A stretch of DNA of 64,000 nt from Pandoraea sp. PE-S2T-3 (GTDB lineage: Bacteria > Pseudomonadota > Gammaproteobacteria > Burkholderiales > Burkholderiaceae). This document shows, piece after piece, positions 52,756 to 60,507 of this stretch. The notes under the pieces were generated by a model, which saw only the letters and a program-made list of their open reading frames with translations, was not told where the DNA came from and made no database searches. The position numbers and the translations under genes are program-made. How positions within the stretch are numbered: position 1 is the stretch's first letter; every line of letters starts with the position of its first letter. Where the stretch lies: assembly GCF_002179965.1 (NCBI RefSeq), contig NZ_NGUQ01000011.1, positions 62,001 through 126,000 of the forward strand, given 5' to 3'.

Positions 52756-53370
52756 TCAGATCGGAGGGGTCTCGCGAAACGCGGGCATCCCCTCGGCCTG
52801 CGCGGAGAACCGGGCAACTTCCGGAAACTCCGCGCTGAAATCGACCTCCGGCAAGAGCAACTGGTGAAAGCGCCACGCCACGGCGATCGTCACGCCATGC
52901 TCGCCGATCGCGTCCGGCGTTGCCAGAATCGGCACCTGCGCCAGCTCCACCTCCAGCCCACGAAACGCCGCACGCACCTGCGTGCGCACACGATCCGTCC
53001 AAGGCTCGTGCCGCTTCTCAAGCGGACGCAGTTCGCGCTCGTACACCAATTGCACCGACTTTTCGCAAGCCGCCAGCGCCAGTCCCGTCAGGCGCAAGGC
53101 GCGCAGCCGCTCTGCCGGGTCGACCGGAATCAAGCGCTGTTCGGCATCGACCAGTGATTCGAGGTATTGCAGAATCAGCGTCGAATCCATCAGCACTGTG
53201 CCGTCGTCGGTGATCAGCGTCGGGGCCTTCACCACCGGGTTGATCGCGGCAAAGGCGTCGAACGTGCTGAACACCGACAGCGAGCGATGCTCGTACGGCA
53301 GGCCAAGCAGCTTCAGGCAGATGGCCGTGCGGCGTACGTACGGGGAATCCAGCATTCCAATCAATTGCAT
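52756..53370 (-). CDS. Glutathione S-transferase-like protein
   Basis: 204 residues from the ATG at 53370 with a GGAG site. The thioredoxin-like N-domain has LIGMLDSPYVRRTAICLKLL with the Ser in DSPYVRR and the cis-Pro in VKAPTLITDDG and MDSTLILQYL, quoted in part. A helical C-domain follows. Detoxification or thiol transfer is likely; the substrate is unknown. It converges with the ABC permease, 12 bp apart. Confidence 0.92.
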   Translation of the reverse strand: MQLIGMLDSPYVRRTAICLKLLGLPYEHRSLSVFSTFDAFAAINPVVKAPTLITDDGTVLMDSTLILQYLESLVDAEQRLIPVDPAERLRALRLTGLALAACEKSVQLVYERELRPLEKRHEPWTDRVRTQVRAAFRGLEVELAQVPILATPDAIGEHGVTIAVAWRFHQLLLPEVDFSAEFPEVARFSAQAEGMPAFRETPPI

Positions 53371-53618
53371 GTCTCGCTCCAGTGGGCTTCGGGCGTGGCC
53401 CGCATCCGCACAAGCATAGCGGACGCGCCGCGGCCCGCAAATCGAATTCCTTTGCGGCTTTCTGCCAATTCCGCTCACAAGCCGCGCTGGTGAGCGTCAT
53501 CCGCCCATTGAAGTCAGTCACATGACCGGGAACATGTAACGCCACAACCTGTCGCCTGCGAGTGAACGCTATGGCAGGTAAAATGATTCGCACGGCTGAC
53601 TCGACAGGGAGACGTTTC

Positions 53619-54308
53619 ATGAACATCCTGATGGTTCTGACCTCGCACGACCGCTTGGGCGACACGGGCAAGAAGACCGGTTTCTGGCTCGAAGAATTCG
53701 CCGCGCCCTATTACGTCTTCATCGACGAAGGGCTCGCGGTCACGCTCGCCTCACCGGCCGGCGGACAACCACCGCTCGATCCGAAGAGCGACGAGCCCGA
53801 CGCACAAACCGACGCCACGCGCCGGTTTCGCGAAGACCCCGACGCGCAGAAGGCCCTCGCCACCACGCTGCGGCTGGCCGACGTCAAGCAGGACGACTAC
53901 GACGCGGTGTTCTATCCCGGCGGCCACGGCCCGCTGTGGGATCTCGCGCAAGACCCGAATTCCATCCGTCTGATCGAAGCCTTCGAGCGCGCCGGCAAGC
54001 CCATCGGTTTTGTCTGCCACGCGCCCGGGGTGTTGTTGAAAGTGCGCGACGCCAATGGCGAACCGCTCGTGCGCGGGCGTCACGTGACGGGCTTCTCCAA
54101 CGATGAAGAGGCAGCCGTCGGGCTGACCGACATCGTGCCGTTCCTCGTGGAAACCGAACTCGCGAAGCTGGGCGGGCTGTACGAAAAGGCCGACAACTGG
54201 CAATCGCACGTCGTCGGCGACGGCCGCCTCGTGACCGGTCAGAACCCCGCTTCTTCCGAAGAAGCGGCCCGCACAGTGCTCGCCATGATGGAGCCGCGTC
54301 TGCCATGA
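53619..54308 (+). CDS. DJ-1/PfpI family protein, Hsp31/glyoxalase III-like
   Basis: 229 residues from the ATG at 53619. Motifs: LTSHDRLGDTGKKTGFWLEE, with the Glu that supports catalysis, VFYPGGHGPLWDLAQD, and FVCHAPGVLLKV giving the Cys-His nucleophile. This branch (YedU-like, type 1 glutamine amidotransferase-like) breaks down methylglyoxal or acts as a chaperone. A GNAT gene overlaps its stop (ATGA), so they form an operon. It is distinct from the PfpI-like protein at 3991. Confidence 0.92.
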   Translation: MNILMVLTSHDRLGDTGKKTGFWLEEFAAPYYVFIDEGLAVTLASPAGGQPPLDPKSDEPDAQTDATRRFREDPDAQKALATTLRLADVKQDDYDAVFYPGGHGPLWDLAQDPNSIRLIEAFERAGKPIGFVCHAPGVLLKVRDANGEPLVRGRHVTGFSNDEEAAVGLTDIVPFLVETELAKLGGLYEKADNWQSHVVGDGRLVTGQNPASSEEAARTVLAMMEPRLP

Positions 54309-54886
54309 GTCCTCCCGCCCGCCCGACGATGGCGAAAACGACGGCCACGGCCGCTGCCGCAGACGTCGACGTACGGCGTCTGGTGCCGGCCGACGCACTC
54401 GCCTTTCAGGCGCTGCGTCTCGCCGGCTTGCAGGCGCACCCGGAAGCGTTCGGTTCCAGCTATGAAGTCGAGAAAGACTGGCCGATCGAGCGCGTGCGCG
54501 AGTGGCTGGAGGTGCGCCCGGACGTGGGTGTCTTCGGGGCGTTCGATCGCCAAGGCAGCGACGAACGTCTGGTGGGCGTGCTCGGGCTTGGGCGGCAGAA
54601 GGCCAGCAAGTTCGCGCACGTGGGCTTTCTGTGGGGGATGTACGTGCAGTCCGACAGCGTCGGGCGCGGTATTGGCCGGGCGCTGATCGAGTCGGCGGTG
54701 GCGCTCGCGCGCTCCCAACCCGGCCTGCGCCATCTGACGCTGCAAGTGAGTGCGACCAACCGGGCGGCGATCGCACTCTATCAATCATTCGGATTTGTCG
54801 AAATCGGCCGTGAGCCCGACGCGATGCGCATCGGCAACACGTATCAGGACGAGTTACGCATGTACCTGCCGATTTCGACGCACTGA
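54305..54886 (+). CDS. GNAT-family N-acetyltransferase
   Basis: 193 residues. GNAT fold: VRRLVPADALAFQALRLAGL, GFLWGMYVQSDSVGRGIGRALIE with the acetyl-CoA loop, then ATNRAAIALYQSFGFVEIGRE. It acetylates an unknown amine, perhaps an amino acid or an antimicrobial. It starts within the stop of the DJ-1-like gene, so coupling to stress clean-up is plausible. It converges with DUF1993 across 23 bp. Confidence 0.92.
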   Translation: MSPPARPTMAKTTATAAAADVDVRRLVPADALAFQALRLAGLQAHPEAFGSSYEVEKDWPIERVREWLEVRPDVGVFGAFDRQGSDERLVGVLGLGRQKASKFAHVGFLWGMYVQSDSVGRGIGRALIESAVALARSQPGLRHLTLQVSATNRAAIALYQSFGFVEIGREPDAMRIGNTYQDELRMYLPISTH

Positions 54887-54909
54887 CCGCCGACGACGGC
54901 GGTTCAGGG

Positions 54910-55431
54910 TCAGATCTTTTCCATTTCGTACGGACCGAGGTAGTCCGTCTTCCCGACGGCCACGCCTTGCGCGCGCAAAATGTCGTGCGTCGTCGTCACG
55001 TGGAAATAGAAGTTCGGCAAGCCGAATTTCAGCAGGTAATCCACGCCGTCCATCGTCGTCTGGTAGGCCTTGAACTTCAAGGTGATCTCACGCGACTCCG
55101 CCCCTTCGAAACGGTCTTCGAGCACACCGGCGATAAACGCTTCGGTGTTGGCGATGCGATCGCGCAGTTGATCGAACGTCGTTTCGTTATCTTCGAATTT
55201 CGGCGATTCCACACCTGTAAGACGTGATACGGCAAACTTTGCCGTATCGCTGACACGCTGCACCTGAGCGGTGAAATCGAGCATGTCCGGCGCCAGTTTC
55301 GCTTTGAGAATCGTCTCGGGATCGAGCGCCTTTTCTTCACAGTGCGCACGCGCTTTCTTGATGTAGTCGGCCATGACCGTCAGGCCGCGCAGGTAGACGG
55401 GAACGGTGGCGCGATAGAGGGAAATCGACAT
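54910..55431 (-). CDS. DUF1993 family protein
   Basis: 173 residues from the ATG at 55431. The all-helical DUF1993 pattern is seen: SISLYRATVPVYLRGLTVMA, FTAQVQRVSDTAKFAV and NFYFHVTTTHDILRAQGVAVGKTDYLG, quoted in part. The fold relates to DinB-like metal-binding bundles, with His residues in FYFHVTTTHD. Function unknown. It is divergent from the orphan gene at 55608. Confidence 0.9.
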   Translation of the reverse strand: MSISLYRATVPVYLRGLTVMADYIKKARAHCEEKALDPETILKAKLAPDMLDFTAQVQRVSDTAKFAVSRLTGVESPKFEDNETTFDQLRDRIANTEAFIAGVLEDRFEGAESREITLKFKAYQTTMDGVDYLLKFGLPNFYFHVTTTHDILRAQGVAVGKTDYLGPYEMEKI

Positions 55432-55607
55432 GGTGAAACTCCTTCCGGGGGCAGGGACGTCGGCGCAGCGGGCACTGCACCGTGCAAACGCACATGCTAG
55501 CAGCGCGCGGAAATTCTCGCCGCGCACCGGTCCGGCTGATCGATTTGTGAAATCCCGATACAGCCCGCGCACATCACACTCCTTGCTGACCCCAAGAGGA
55601 GCCTGTT

Positions 55608-56345
55608 ATGTCGACCGCCATCACCACCGCTGCCACGTGCTTCGGCAACCCCGACTACCGCACGCTGGATGCTGCGCAAATACGGCTCTGCGTGAGCGCC
55701 AAGTACGAAAGGGATGTCACGAGCCTGTGGGGGCGAATCAAAGACTACTTTCTGGGCACGTGCAAGGAAGATGCCAAGGTGACCCTGTTCCGGCTGGCGC
55801 ATGCCGAGACCGCCGCCGACCAGTTCGAAGCGTTCCGGCGGCTCACTGACCTTGTGGCGCCCTCACGCGACGATCTGCTCACCTGGCACGTCTCCGAGAA
55901 GCCGTCCTGTGCCTTTCAGATCGGTGACTTCACGCTGCCGGCGAAACAGGACTGGATGAGCTTCGCCCAATTCGGCGACCCGGGACTGACGCTGGAAGAT
56001 AAAGCCCGTCTGCTCCTGCTAATGCGCTACAACGGGCAGCAGGTCGTCACGCATTTCCATGAATTCGGTGTGGGGGCGGTGCTCGATAGAAATGCCGATT
56101 CCGTGCTCCATGCGCAGAGCGTGTTTCTCGCGAATGCCCCGGAACTTTGCCATGCGCTGGCCGTTCTCGGACTGCATCGCAACGACGAGCACGGTAATTT
56201 TGCCGACGACCTCAACCAGACCGTCGAGCGCGTGCTCGACAGAACGGTCAATGATGGCAATGCCACAGCGCGGGCAGGACGCAACGCCGAGAATCTGTCG
56301 ATTCTGATGACGCATCTGATACCGCCAACAGCGGTAGCGGCGTAG
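55608..56345 (+). CDS. Orphan protein with SifA-like N-terminal motif, candidate secreted effector
   Basis: 245 residues from the ATG at 55608 with an AGAGGAG site. No annotated family is recognised. Residues 40-51, LWGRIKDYFLGT, resemble the LWEKIKDFFFST segment of Salmonella SifA, the WEK(I/M)xxFF translocation motif of SPI-2 type III effectors. W, I, K, D, final F and T agree, and the following K-x-x-A and helical pattern also look alike. The remainder (RYNGQQVVTHFHEFGVG and on) matches nothing I know. It lacks a Sec signal or membrane spans. It is alone between divergent DUF1993 and a convergent NifQ-like gene. The resemblance is by eye from memory and could be chance. Confidence 0.55.
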   Translation: MSTAITTAATCFGNPDYRTLDAAQIRLCVSAKYERDVTSLWGRIKDYFLGTCKEDAKVTLFRLAHAETAADQFEAFRRLTDLVAPSRDDLLTWHVSEKPSCAFQIGDFTLPAKQDWMSFAQFGDPGLTLEDKARLLLLMRYNGQQVVTHFHEFGVGAVLDRNADSVLHAQSVFLANAPELCHALAVLGLHRNDEHGNFADDLNQTVERVLDRTVNDGNATARAGRNAENLSILMTHLIPPTAVAA

Positions 56346-56394
56346 CGAAGCGGCGCGACCAAAACGCCCTACACAACTGACGGCGCGACGCGCC

Positions 56395-56958
56395 CTAGCG
56401 CTGCCGCAGATGCGCGTAGCACTCGCCGTAGGCTTCACAACCGGGGCAGCCCGGCGCAGGCGCAGGCGCGCGGCCGTACGCGCTGGCGCAGGCTTCCGCG
56501 AGAAACCGCTTCCAGCGCAGATTCAGCGTGTTTTCCGCCGCGAGTGCCGGGAAGAAATGGGTGAGAAGTGCGGTGACATCGTCGCGCCCCGACAAGCCCA
56601 GATCACGCCAAAGGTGATCGGGACGCAGACAGGCCGTGGCGAGAATCGTCGCCATATCGGCGGCATCGGTCGGGTGGAGAATCGGGTCGGCACGGCGGCG
56701 CAGCATTTCGCGCATTTCCACCACGAACGTGGCGTGGGCGGCCCAGGCGGGCGTCGGCAGATCCGCCACCAGCGCCCGCCACTCGGCAGGCACGGGGGCG
56801 AAATGGCGTCGCAGCAATTCCGCGAATGCGGCCCCCGACAGCCCGAGCCGGGCAGCCCGTTCGGGCGTCGCGTTCGGGAGGAACAACGCGGCGAAGATCG
56901 CGCCTTCAGGGCGCGCGTGCGATGGTTGCAAAGGCGTCAACGATGTCTCCATCGTCAT
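56395..56958 (-). CDS. NifQ-like molybdenum-handling protein
   Basis: 187 residues from the ATG at 56958. The body matches NifQ: DHLWRDLGLSGRDDVTALLT, HFFPALAAENTLNLRWKRFL, then a Cys cluster Cys157, 171, 174 and 180 (GCPGCEAYGEC). In NifQ the motif is Cx4Cx2Cx5C; here the first gap is 13. NifQ supplies an Fe-S-Mo precursor for nitrogenase cofactor, yet no nif genes are in sight. It follows the molbindin gene by 22 bp, so Mo storage or delivery to other molybdoenzymes is likely (inference). Confidence 0.8.
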   Translation of the reverse strand: MTMETSLTPLQPSHARPEGAIFAALFLPNATPERAARLGLSGAAFAELLRRHFAPVPAEWRALVADLPTPAWAAHATFVVEMREMLRRRADPILHPTDAADMATILATACLRPDHLWRDLGLSGRDDVTALLTHFFPALAAENTLNLRWKRFLAEACASAYGRAPAPAPGCPGCEAYGECYAHLRQR

Positions 56959-56980
56959 GCAGCAGGTTCGGCAGGTTCGT

Positions 56981-57406
56981 TCAGGCAACCGCCACGATCA
57001 CGCTCGATGCCTTGACCAGTGCAGCGGCTTCACGACCGGCTTGCAGGCCGAGGCGCTTGGCGCTTTCGTTCGTGACGATGGCCGCGATCACCGCGCCGTT
57101 GTCGGCCTTGATCTCGACTTCGCTGTTCACTGCGCCGGTTTCCACGCGCGACACCTTGCCGGTGATGACGTTGCGCGTCGACACCTTGCTCGCGTCAGCG
57201 TCGACCATCACGATGACCGACGACGCCTTGATCAGCGCCACGGCCTCGCTGCCTTCTTTCAGACCGAGGTTCACGGTGCTCTCGTGCGTAATCACAGCGA
57301 CAATTTCCTGACCCGCATCGGTGCGCAGCGTCACTTCGTCATTGACGGCACCGCGTTGCAGGGCGACGACCTTGCCGGTGAACTGGTTGCGTGCGCTGGT
57401 CTTCAT
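56981..57406 (-). CDS. Molbindin with two TOBE (Mop) domains
   Basis: 141 residues from the ATG at 57406. Two tandem molybdenum-binding TOBE/Mop domains: SARNQFTGKVVALQRGAVND (about 4-70) and STRNVITGKVSRVETGAVNS (about 75-141), both followed by VIVxVxx ends with KASSVIV. Such proteins assemble into rings that store molybdate or tungstate in the cytoplasm. Its gene is first of a two-gene unit with the NifQ-like gene. The upstream gap to DUF1275 is divergent. Confidence 0.93.
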   Translation of the reverse strand: MKTSARNQFTGKVVALQRGAVNDEVTLRTDAGQEIVAVITHESTVNLGLKEGSEAVALIKASSVIVMVDADASKVSTRNVITGKVSRVETGAVNSEVEIKADNGAVIAAIVTNESAKRLGLQAGREAAALVKASSVIVAVA

Positions 57407-57603
57407 CAGGAATCTCCATTCATTCAGTGGTTCGGACAATACGTGACACAGCACGTGTCATGCTGCGTGCCCCGCAGTGGGTTGAAGTATAGCGGGTCGA
57501 CCCGATGGTGACATCCAACTTGCGGTGATATGCTTCATCAGCACCCGCCATGCCGACGTACGCACCGCAACTGCACCGTCCCGCCTTGCGAACAGGAGTC
57601 CTC

Positions 57604-58338
57604 ATGGGAACGCCCCGCCACATCCCCACGCCGACGCAAGCCGCGTCATTCGCCCGCCTATGTGTCACGCATTTCGCGAAGCCGACCAACATCGGGATGA
57701 CACTGGCCTTTGTCGCCGGCTATATCGACGTGGTGGGTTTTATCGCGCTGTTCGGCCTGTTCACGGCCCATGTCACCGGCAACTTCGTGATGATCGGCGT
57801 GCAGCTCGTGGCGAGCACCCATGTCGGCGTCCTTGCGAAATTGCTCGCGTTGCCGGTGTTTGTCGCGGTGGTCGCGATGGTGAAGCTGGCGGTGCAGGGC
57901 TTTTCGCGCGCCGGGCGCCGCCCGTTGCGCCTGCTGCTGGCCACGCAGACGCTGCTGTTGCTGGGTTTCATGATCGTGGGCATGATCGCGCGCCCCATCG
58001 TCTCGGCCGACGCCCCGCTGGCCATTCTGGCGGGCATGTTCGGCGTCGCCGCGCTGGCGATTCAAAACGCGATCGGACGACTGCTGCTGGCCGACCTCGC
58101 GCCCACGACGATCATGACGGGCAACACCACGCAGATCGTCATCGACATGGTGGAACTGGCGAGCGGCAACTCGGGCGACGACAAGGCCGCACGTACGCGC
58201 CTGAAGAAGATGATTCCGGCATTGGCGGCATTTGCCGTGGGTGCGGTTTTCGGCGGCTTCGCGTATCACTGGACGAGTTTCTGGTGCGTGTTGTTGCCCG
58301 TGGTGCTGCTGAGTGCGCTGGCCGCAGCGAATGAGTGA
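57604..58338 (+). CDS. DUF1275 (YoaK) family membrane protein
   Basis: 244 residues from the ATG at 57604, preceded by CAGGAGT; an upstream ATG at 57550 lacks such a site. Six hydrophobic segments. Signature AGYIDVVGFIALFGLFTAHVTGN at about 35-57 (quoted in part as YIDVVGFIALFG and FTAHVTGN) and GVAALAIQNAIGRLLLADLAPTTIMTGN. The family function is unknown. It is likely monocistronic. Confidence 0.92.
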   Translation: MGTPRHIPTPTQAASFARLCVTHFAKPTNIGMTLAFVAGYIDVVGFIALFGLFTAHVTGNFVMIGVQLVASTHVGVLAKLLALPVFVAVVAMVKLAVQGFSRAGRRPLRLLLATQTLLLLGFMIVGMIARPIVSADAPLAILAGMFGVAALAIQNAIGRLLLADLAPTTIMTGNTTQIVIDMVELASGNSGDDKAARTRLKKMIPALAAFAVGAVFGGFAYHWTSFWCVLLPVVLLSALAAANE

Positions 58339-58439
58339 CCTGCCTCGGGCACAAGACACCCCGTAGAACGCGCGATAATGGCACCCGGTGCGCACGATGC
58401 GCATCAGAACATCACAAGCACACGACAAGGAACATCGGA

Positions 58440-59201
58440 ATGAAGCTGGAATCGCAGTGGGTGCTCGTCACGGGCGGCGCCCGCGGTTTGGGTGCAGCCA
58501 TCACGCGCGCCGTGGCGCGCGAGGGCGCGGGGGTGATCATCAACTATCTGCGCAGCGATGCCGCCGCGCGTACGCTGGCCGAATCGATCGGTCCGCGCGC
58601 GATTGCCTTGCAAGCCGATGTGACCGACGAGAAAGCCGTCGCCCGGCTCTTCGCCGAAGCCCGTGAGCGCACCGGCGCACCGATCGTCTCGGTCGTGAAC
58701 AATGCCCTGGCAGACTTTCGCTTCGACGGCGACGCGCGCCCGCAACTGGCCGATATCTCGTGGTCGCGCTTCACGCAACAGTTCGAAGGCGCCGTCAAAG
58801 GCGCGCTCAACACCATGCAGGCCGCATTGCCCGGCATGCGCGAAGCCGGCTTCGGACGCATCGTGAACGTGGGCACCAACCTGTTCCAGAACCCGGTGGT
58901 GCCGTACCACGACTACACGGCCGCCAAGGCCGCACTGCTGGCACTGACACGCACGGCGGCCAACGATCTCGGCCCCGACGGCATCACGGTGAACATGGTC
59001 TCCGGCGGCTTGCTGCGCGTGACCGATGCGAGCGCCGCCACGCCGGAAGCCGTGTTCGACCTCATCGCGAGCCTCACGCCGCTGCGCCGGGTCACGACAC
59101 CCGACGAGTTCGCCGACGCCGTGCTGTATTTCCTCTCGCCGTGGGCGCGCGCGGTGACGGGGCAGAATTTGATCGTGGACGGGGGCTTGGTGAAGGGCTG
59201 A
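58440..59201 (+). CDS. Short-chain dehydrogenase/reductase, FabG-like
   Basis: 253 residues from the ATG at 58440 with an AAGGAACATCGGA leader. Motifs: TGGARGLGAA (cofactor), NNALADF in place of NNAG, a Ser-equivalent at VNVGTNLFQNP where the catalytic Ser appears replaced by Gly/Thr, and YHDYTAAKAAL with YxxxK. It ends VTGQNLIVDGGLVKG. The altered NNAG and the missing Ser suggest a modified active site or a non-standard substrate. Stands alone. Confidence 0.9.
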   Translation: MKLESQWVLVTGGARGLGAAITRAVAREGAGVIINYLRSDAAARTLAESIGPRAIALQADVTDEKAVARLFAEARERTGAPIVSVVNNALADFRFDGDARPQLADISWSRFTQQFEGAVKGALNTMQAALPGMREAGFGRIVNVGTNLFQNPVVPYHDYTAAKAALLALTRTAANDLGPDGITVNMVSGGLLRVTDASAATPEAVFDLIASLTPLRRVTTPDEFADAVLYFLSPWARAVTGQNLIVDGGLVKG

Positions 59202-59345
59202 CAAGGCTAACCCTCGGGGCTGAAACTCGGGGCAAGACCTCAATGCCGGATGTCGAGGCAGAGCCCCGTCAACTACGGCCGCGTCCGCACCAACGCCGGA
59301 CGCGGTAAAATTGCGCACTTCGCCTTTCTCCCTCCCGACCCGACC

Positions 59346-59879
59346 GTGACTGCAACACCCGCCAACACCGCTTCGAACGCCCCCGAGACCCCTGCCGACG
59401 CTGACCTCATCGACAACGATGGCGTCATCCACGAGGCACGTCTGTGGTGCGACGACGGCTGGACGGCCAAGGTGATCAAGAACGAGGAAGACGACGGTTG
59501 GGCCGTCGCGATGTACAAGGACGGCGAGTCCGAACCCGCCCTTGTCGGCCCGTGGACCATGGGCCGCGACAAGAAGAATCCGAAACCGCTCGACGTGAAC
59601 GCCTTCAACACGCTGGTGAAGACCGCCGCCGAAGTGCTGCGCCGTCACGAGCAGCAACTGCGCGCACAAATGCACAAGCGGGTGAGCGTCGACGGCCCCG
59701 ATGGCGACATCGAGGTCACGCTCGACATCGTGCCCGACGAGTACGATCCGTACGCGACCCTCAGCGCCATCGACCGCTTCGGTGAAACCATCGCCTCGGT
59801 GAAAGTGCCGCCGAACTTCAAGCTCTCGCGCAACAGTGCCCAGGCTTGGGTCGCCAACGACTTTCAGCGGCCCCAGTAA
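59346..59879 (+). CDS. Conserved hypothetical protein
   Basis: 177 residues if it starts at the GTG at 59346; an in-frame ATG at 59250 is possible, but the added residues are Arg/Pro-rich and unlike coding sequence. Features: LIDNDGVIHEARLWCDDGWT near the N-terminus, GPWTMGRDKKNPKPLDVNAF, and a C-terminal FKLSRNSAQAWV. The pattern resembles conserved hypothetical proteins in Burkholderiaceae. It is soluble and acidic. No function assigned. Confidence 0.78.
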   Translation: MTATPANTASNAPETPADADLIDNDGVIHEARLWCDDGWTAKVIKNEEDDGWAVAMYKDGESEPALVGPWTMGRDKKNPKPLDVNAFNTLVKTAAEVLRRHEQQLRAQMHKRVSVDGPDGDIEVTLDIVPDEYDPYATLSAIDRFGETIASVKVPPNFKLSRNSAQAWVANDFQRPQ

Positions 59880-60144
59880 GCGCCCGCTCACGGCCTGCGG
59901 CCGTCTATCCGGCGCCCATCAAGCGGCGTCGCACTCCCCGGCAACATCACCGGACACGACTAGCACTCCCCCGAACCTTACGGCTTGGCAGCCCGTTACC
60001 ATCGGTACCGGGATAACGCGCCGTCTGGCTAGCCGCGCCAGCCTCTCCTACGATCTATGACAACGACCGCCGAGACGGTAAGCGAGTGATCGCTCGCGTC
60101 GCATCCGTCGCACGCGTCGTTCGTCATTGAAAAAGGGAGACCCC
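59880..60144. other. 265-bp intergenic stretch with hairpins, no gene
   Basis: ACGGCC-TGC-GGCCGT (59890-59904) could be a weak terminator of the preceding gene. CCCGTTACC-ATC-GGTACCGGG (59992-60012) is a near-perfect 9-bp hairpin. Nothing matches a known riboswitch or RNA family to me. An AAAGGGAG ribosome site for the next gene lies at its end. Confidence 0.5.
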
Positions 60145-60507
60145 ATGAAACGCTTTCACATCGCGCTCGCCGTGCGCGATCTCGGCCAGTCCATCGAAGA
60201 TTACTCGGCTCGGCTCGGCCAACCGCCCTCGGCCGTCGTGCCCGGTGCCTACGCCATGTGGCGTACCGACTTGCTCAATTTCTCGATCAACGAGTCACCC
60301 TCGCGGGCAGGGGAGTTGCGCCATGTCGGCTTCGAAGACGATGCCGCGCCGGAATACAGCAGCAACACCGATTGCAACGGCCTGCTCTGGGAGGCGTTTT
60401 CCGCCGCCGAGCAAGACCGTCGCATAGTGAGCACTTACGGGGTGGCGGTCGGCGGGACGTCTGATTTGGCCGCGTCCAGCGACGCCGCGAAGCGCCGCCC
60501 CGCGTAG
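60145..60507 (+). CDS. VOC-family (glyoxalase-like) protein, short
   Basis: 120 residues. VOC fold: MKRFHIALAVRDLGQSIEDY, AYAMWRTDLLNFSINESP, GELRHVGFEDDAAPE and LLWEAFSA. This resembles small ArsI/CadI-related dioxygenase-fold proteins, but the metal triad is incomplete by eye (the first His is in FHIAL, the Glu in LWEAF). The last ~24 residues run antisense into the DUF815 gene (73-bp overlap) and are probably a non-conserved tail. Confidence 0.8.
   Translation: MKRFHIALAVRDLGQSIEDYSARLGQPPSAVVPGAYAMWRTDLLNFSINESPSRAGELRHVGFEDDAAPEYSSNTDCNGLLWEAFSAAEQDRRIVSTYGVAVGGTSDLAASSDAAKRRPA

Noticed and set aside
59880-60144. Riboswitch or small RNA in the hairpin-rich gap
   Set aside because: The stems do not fit any riboswitch core I know, and no promoter or terminator frames an RNA here.
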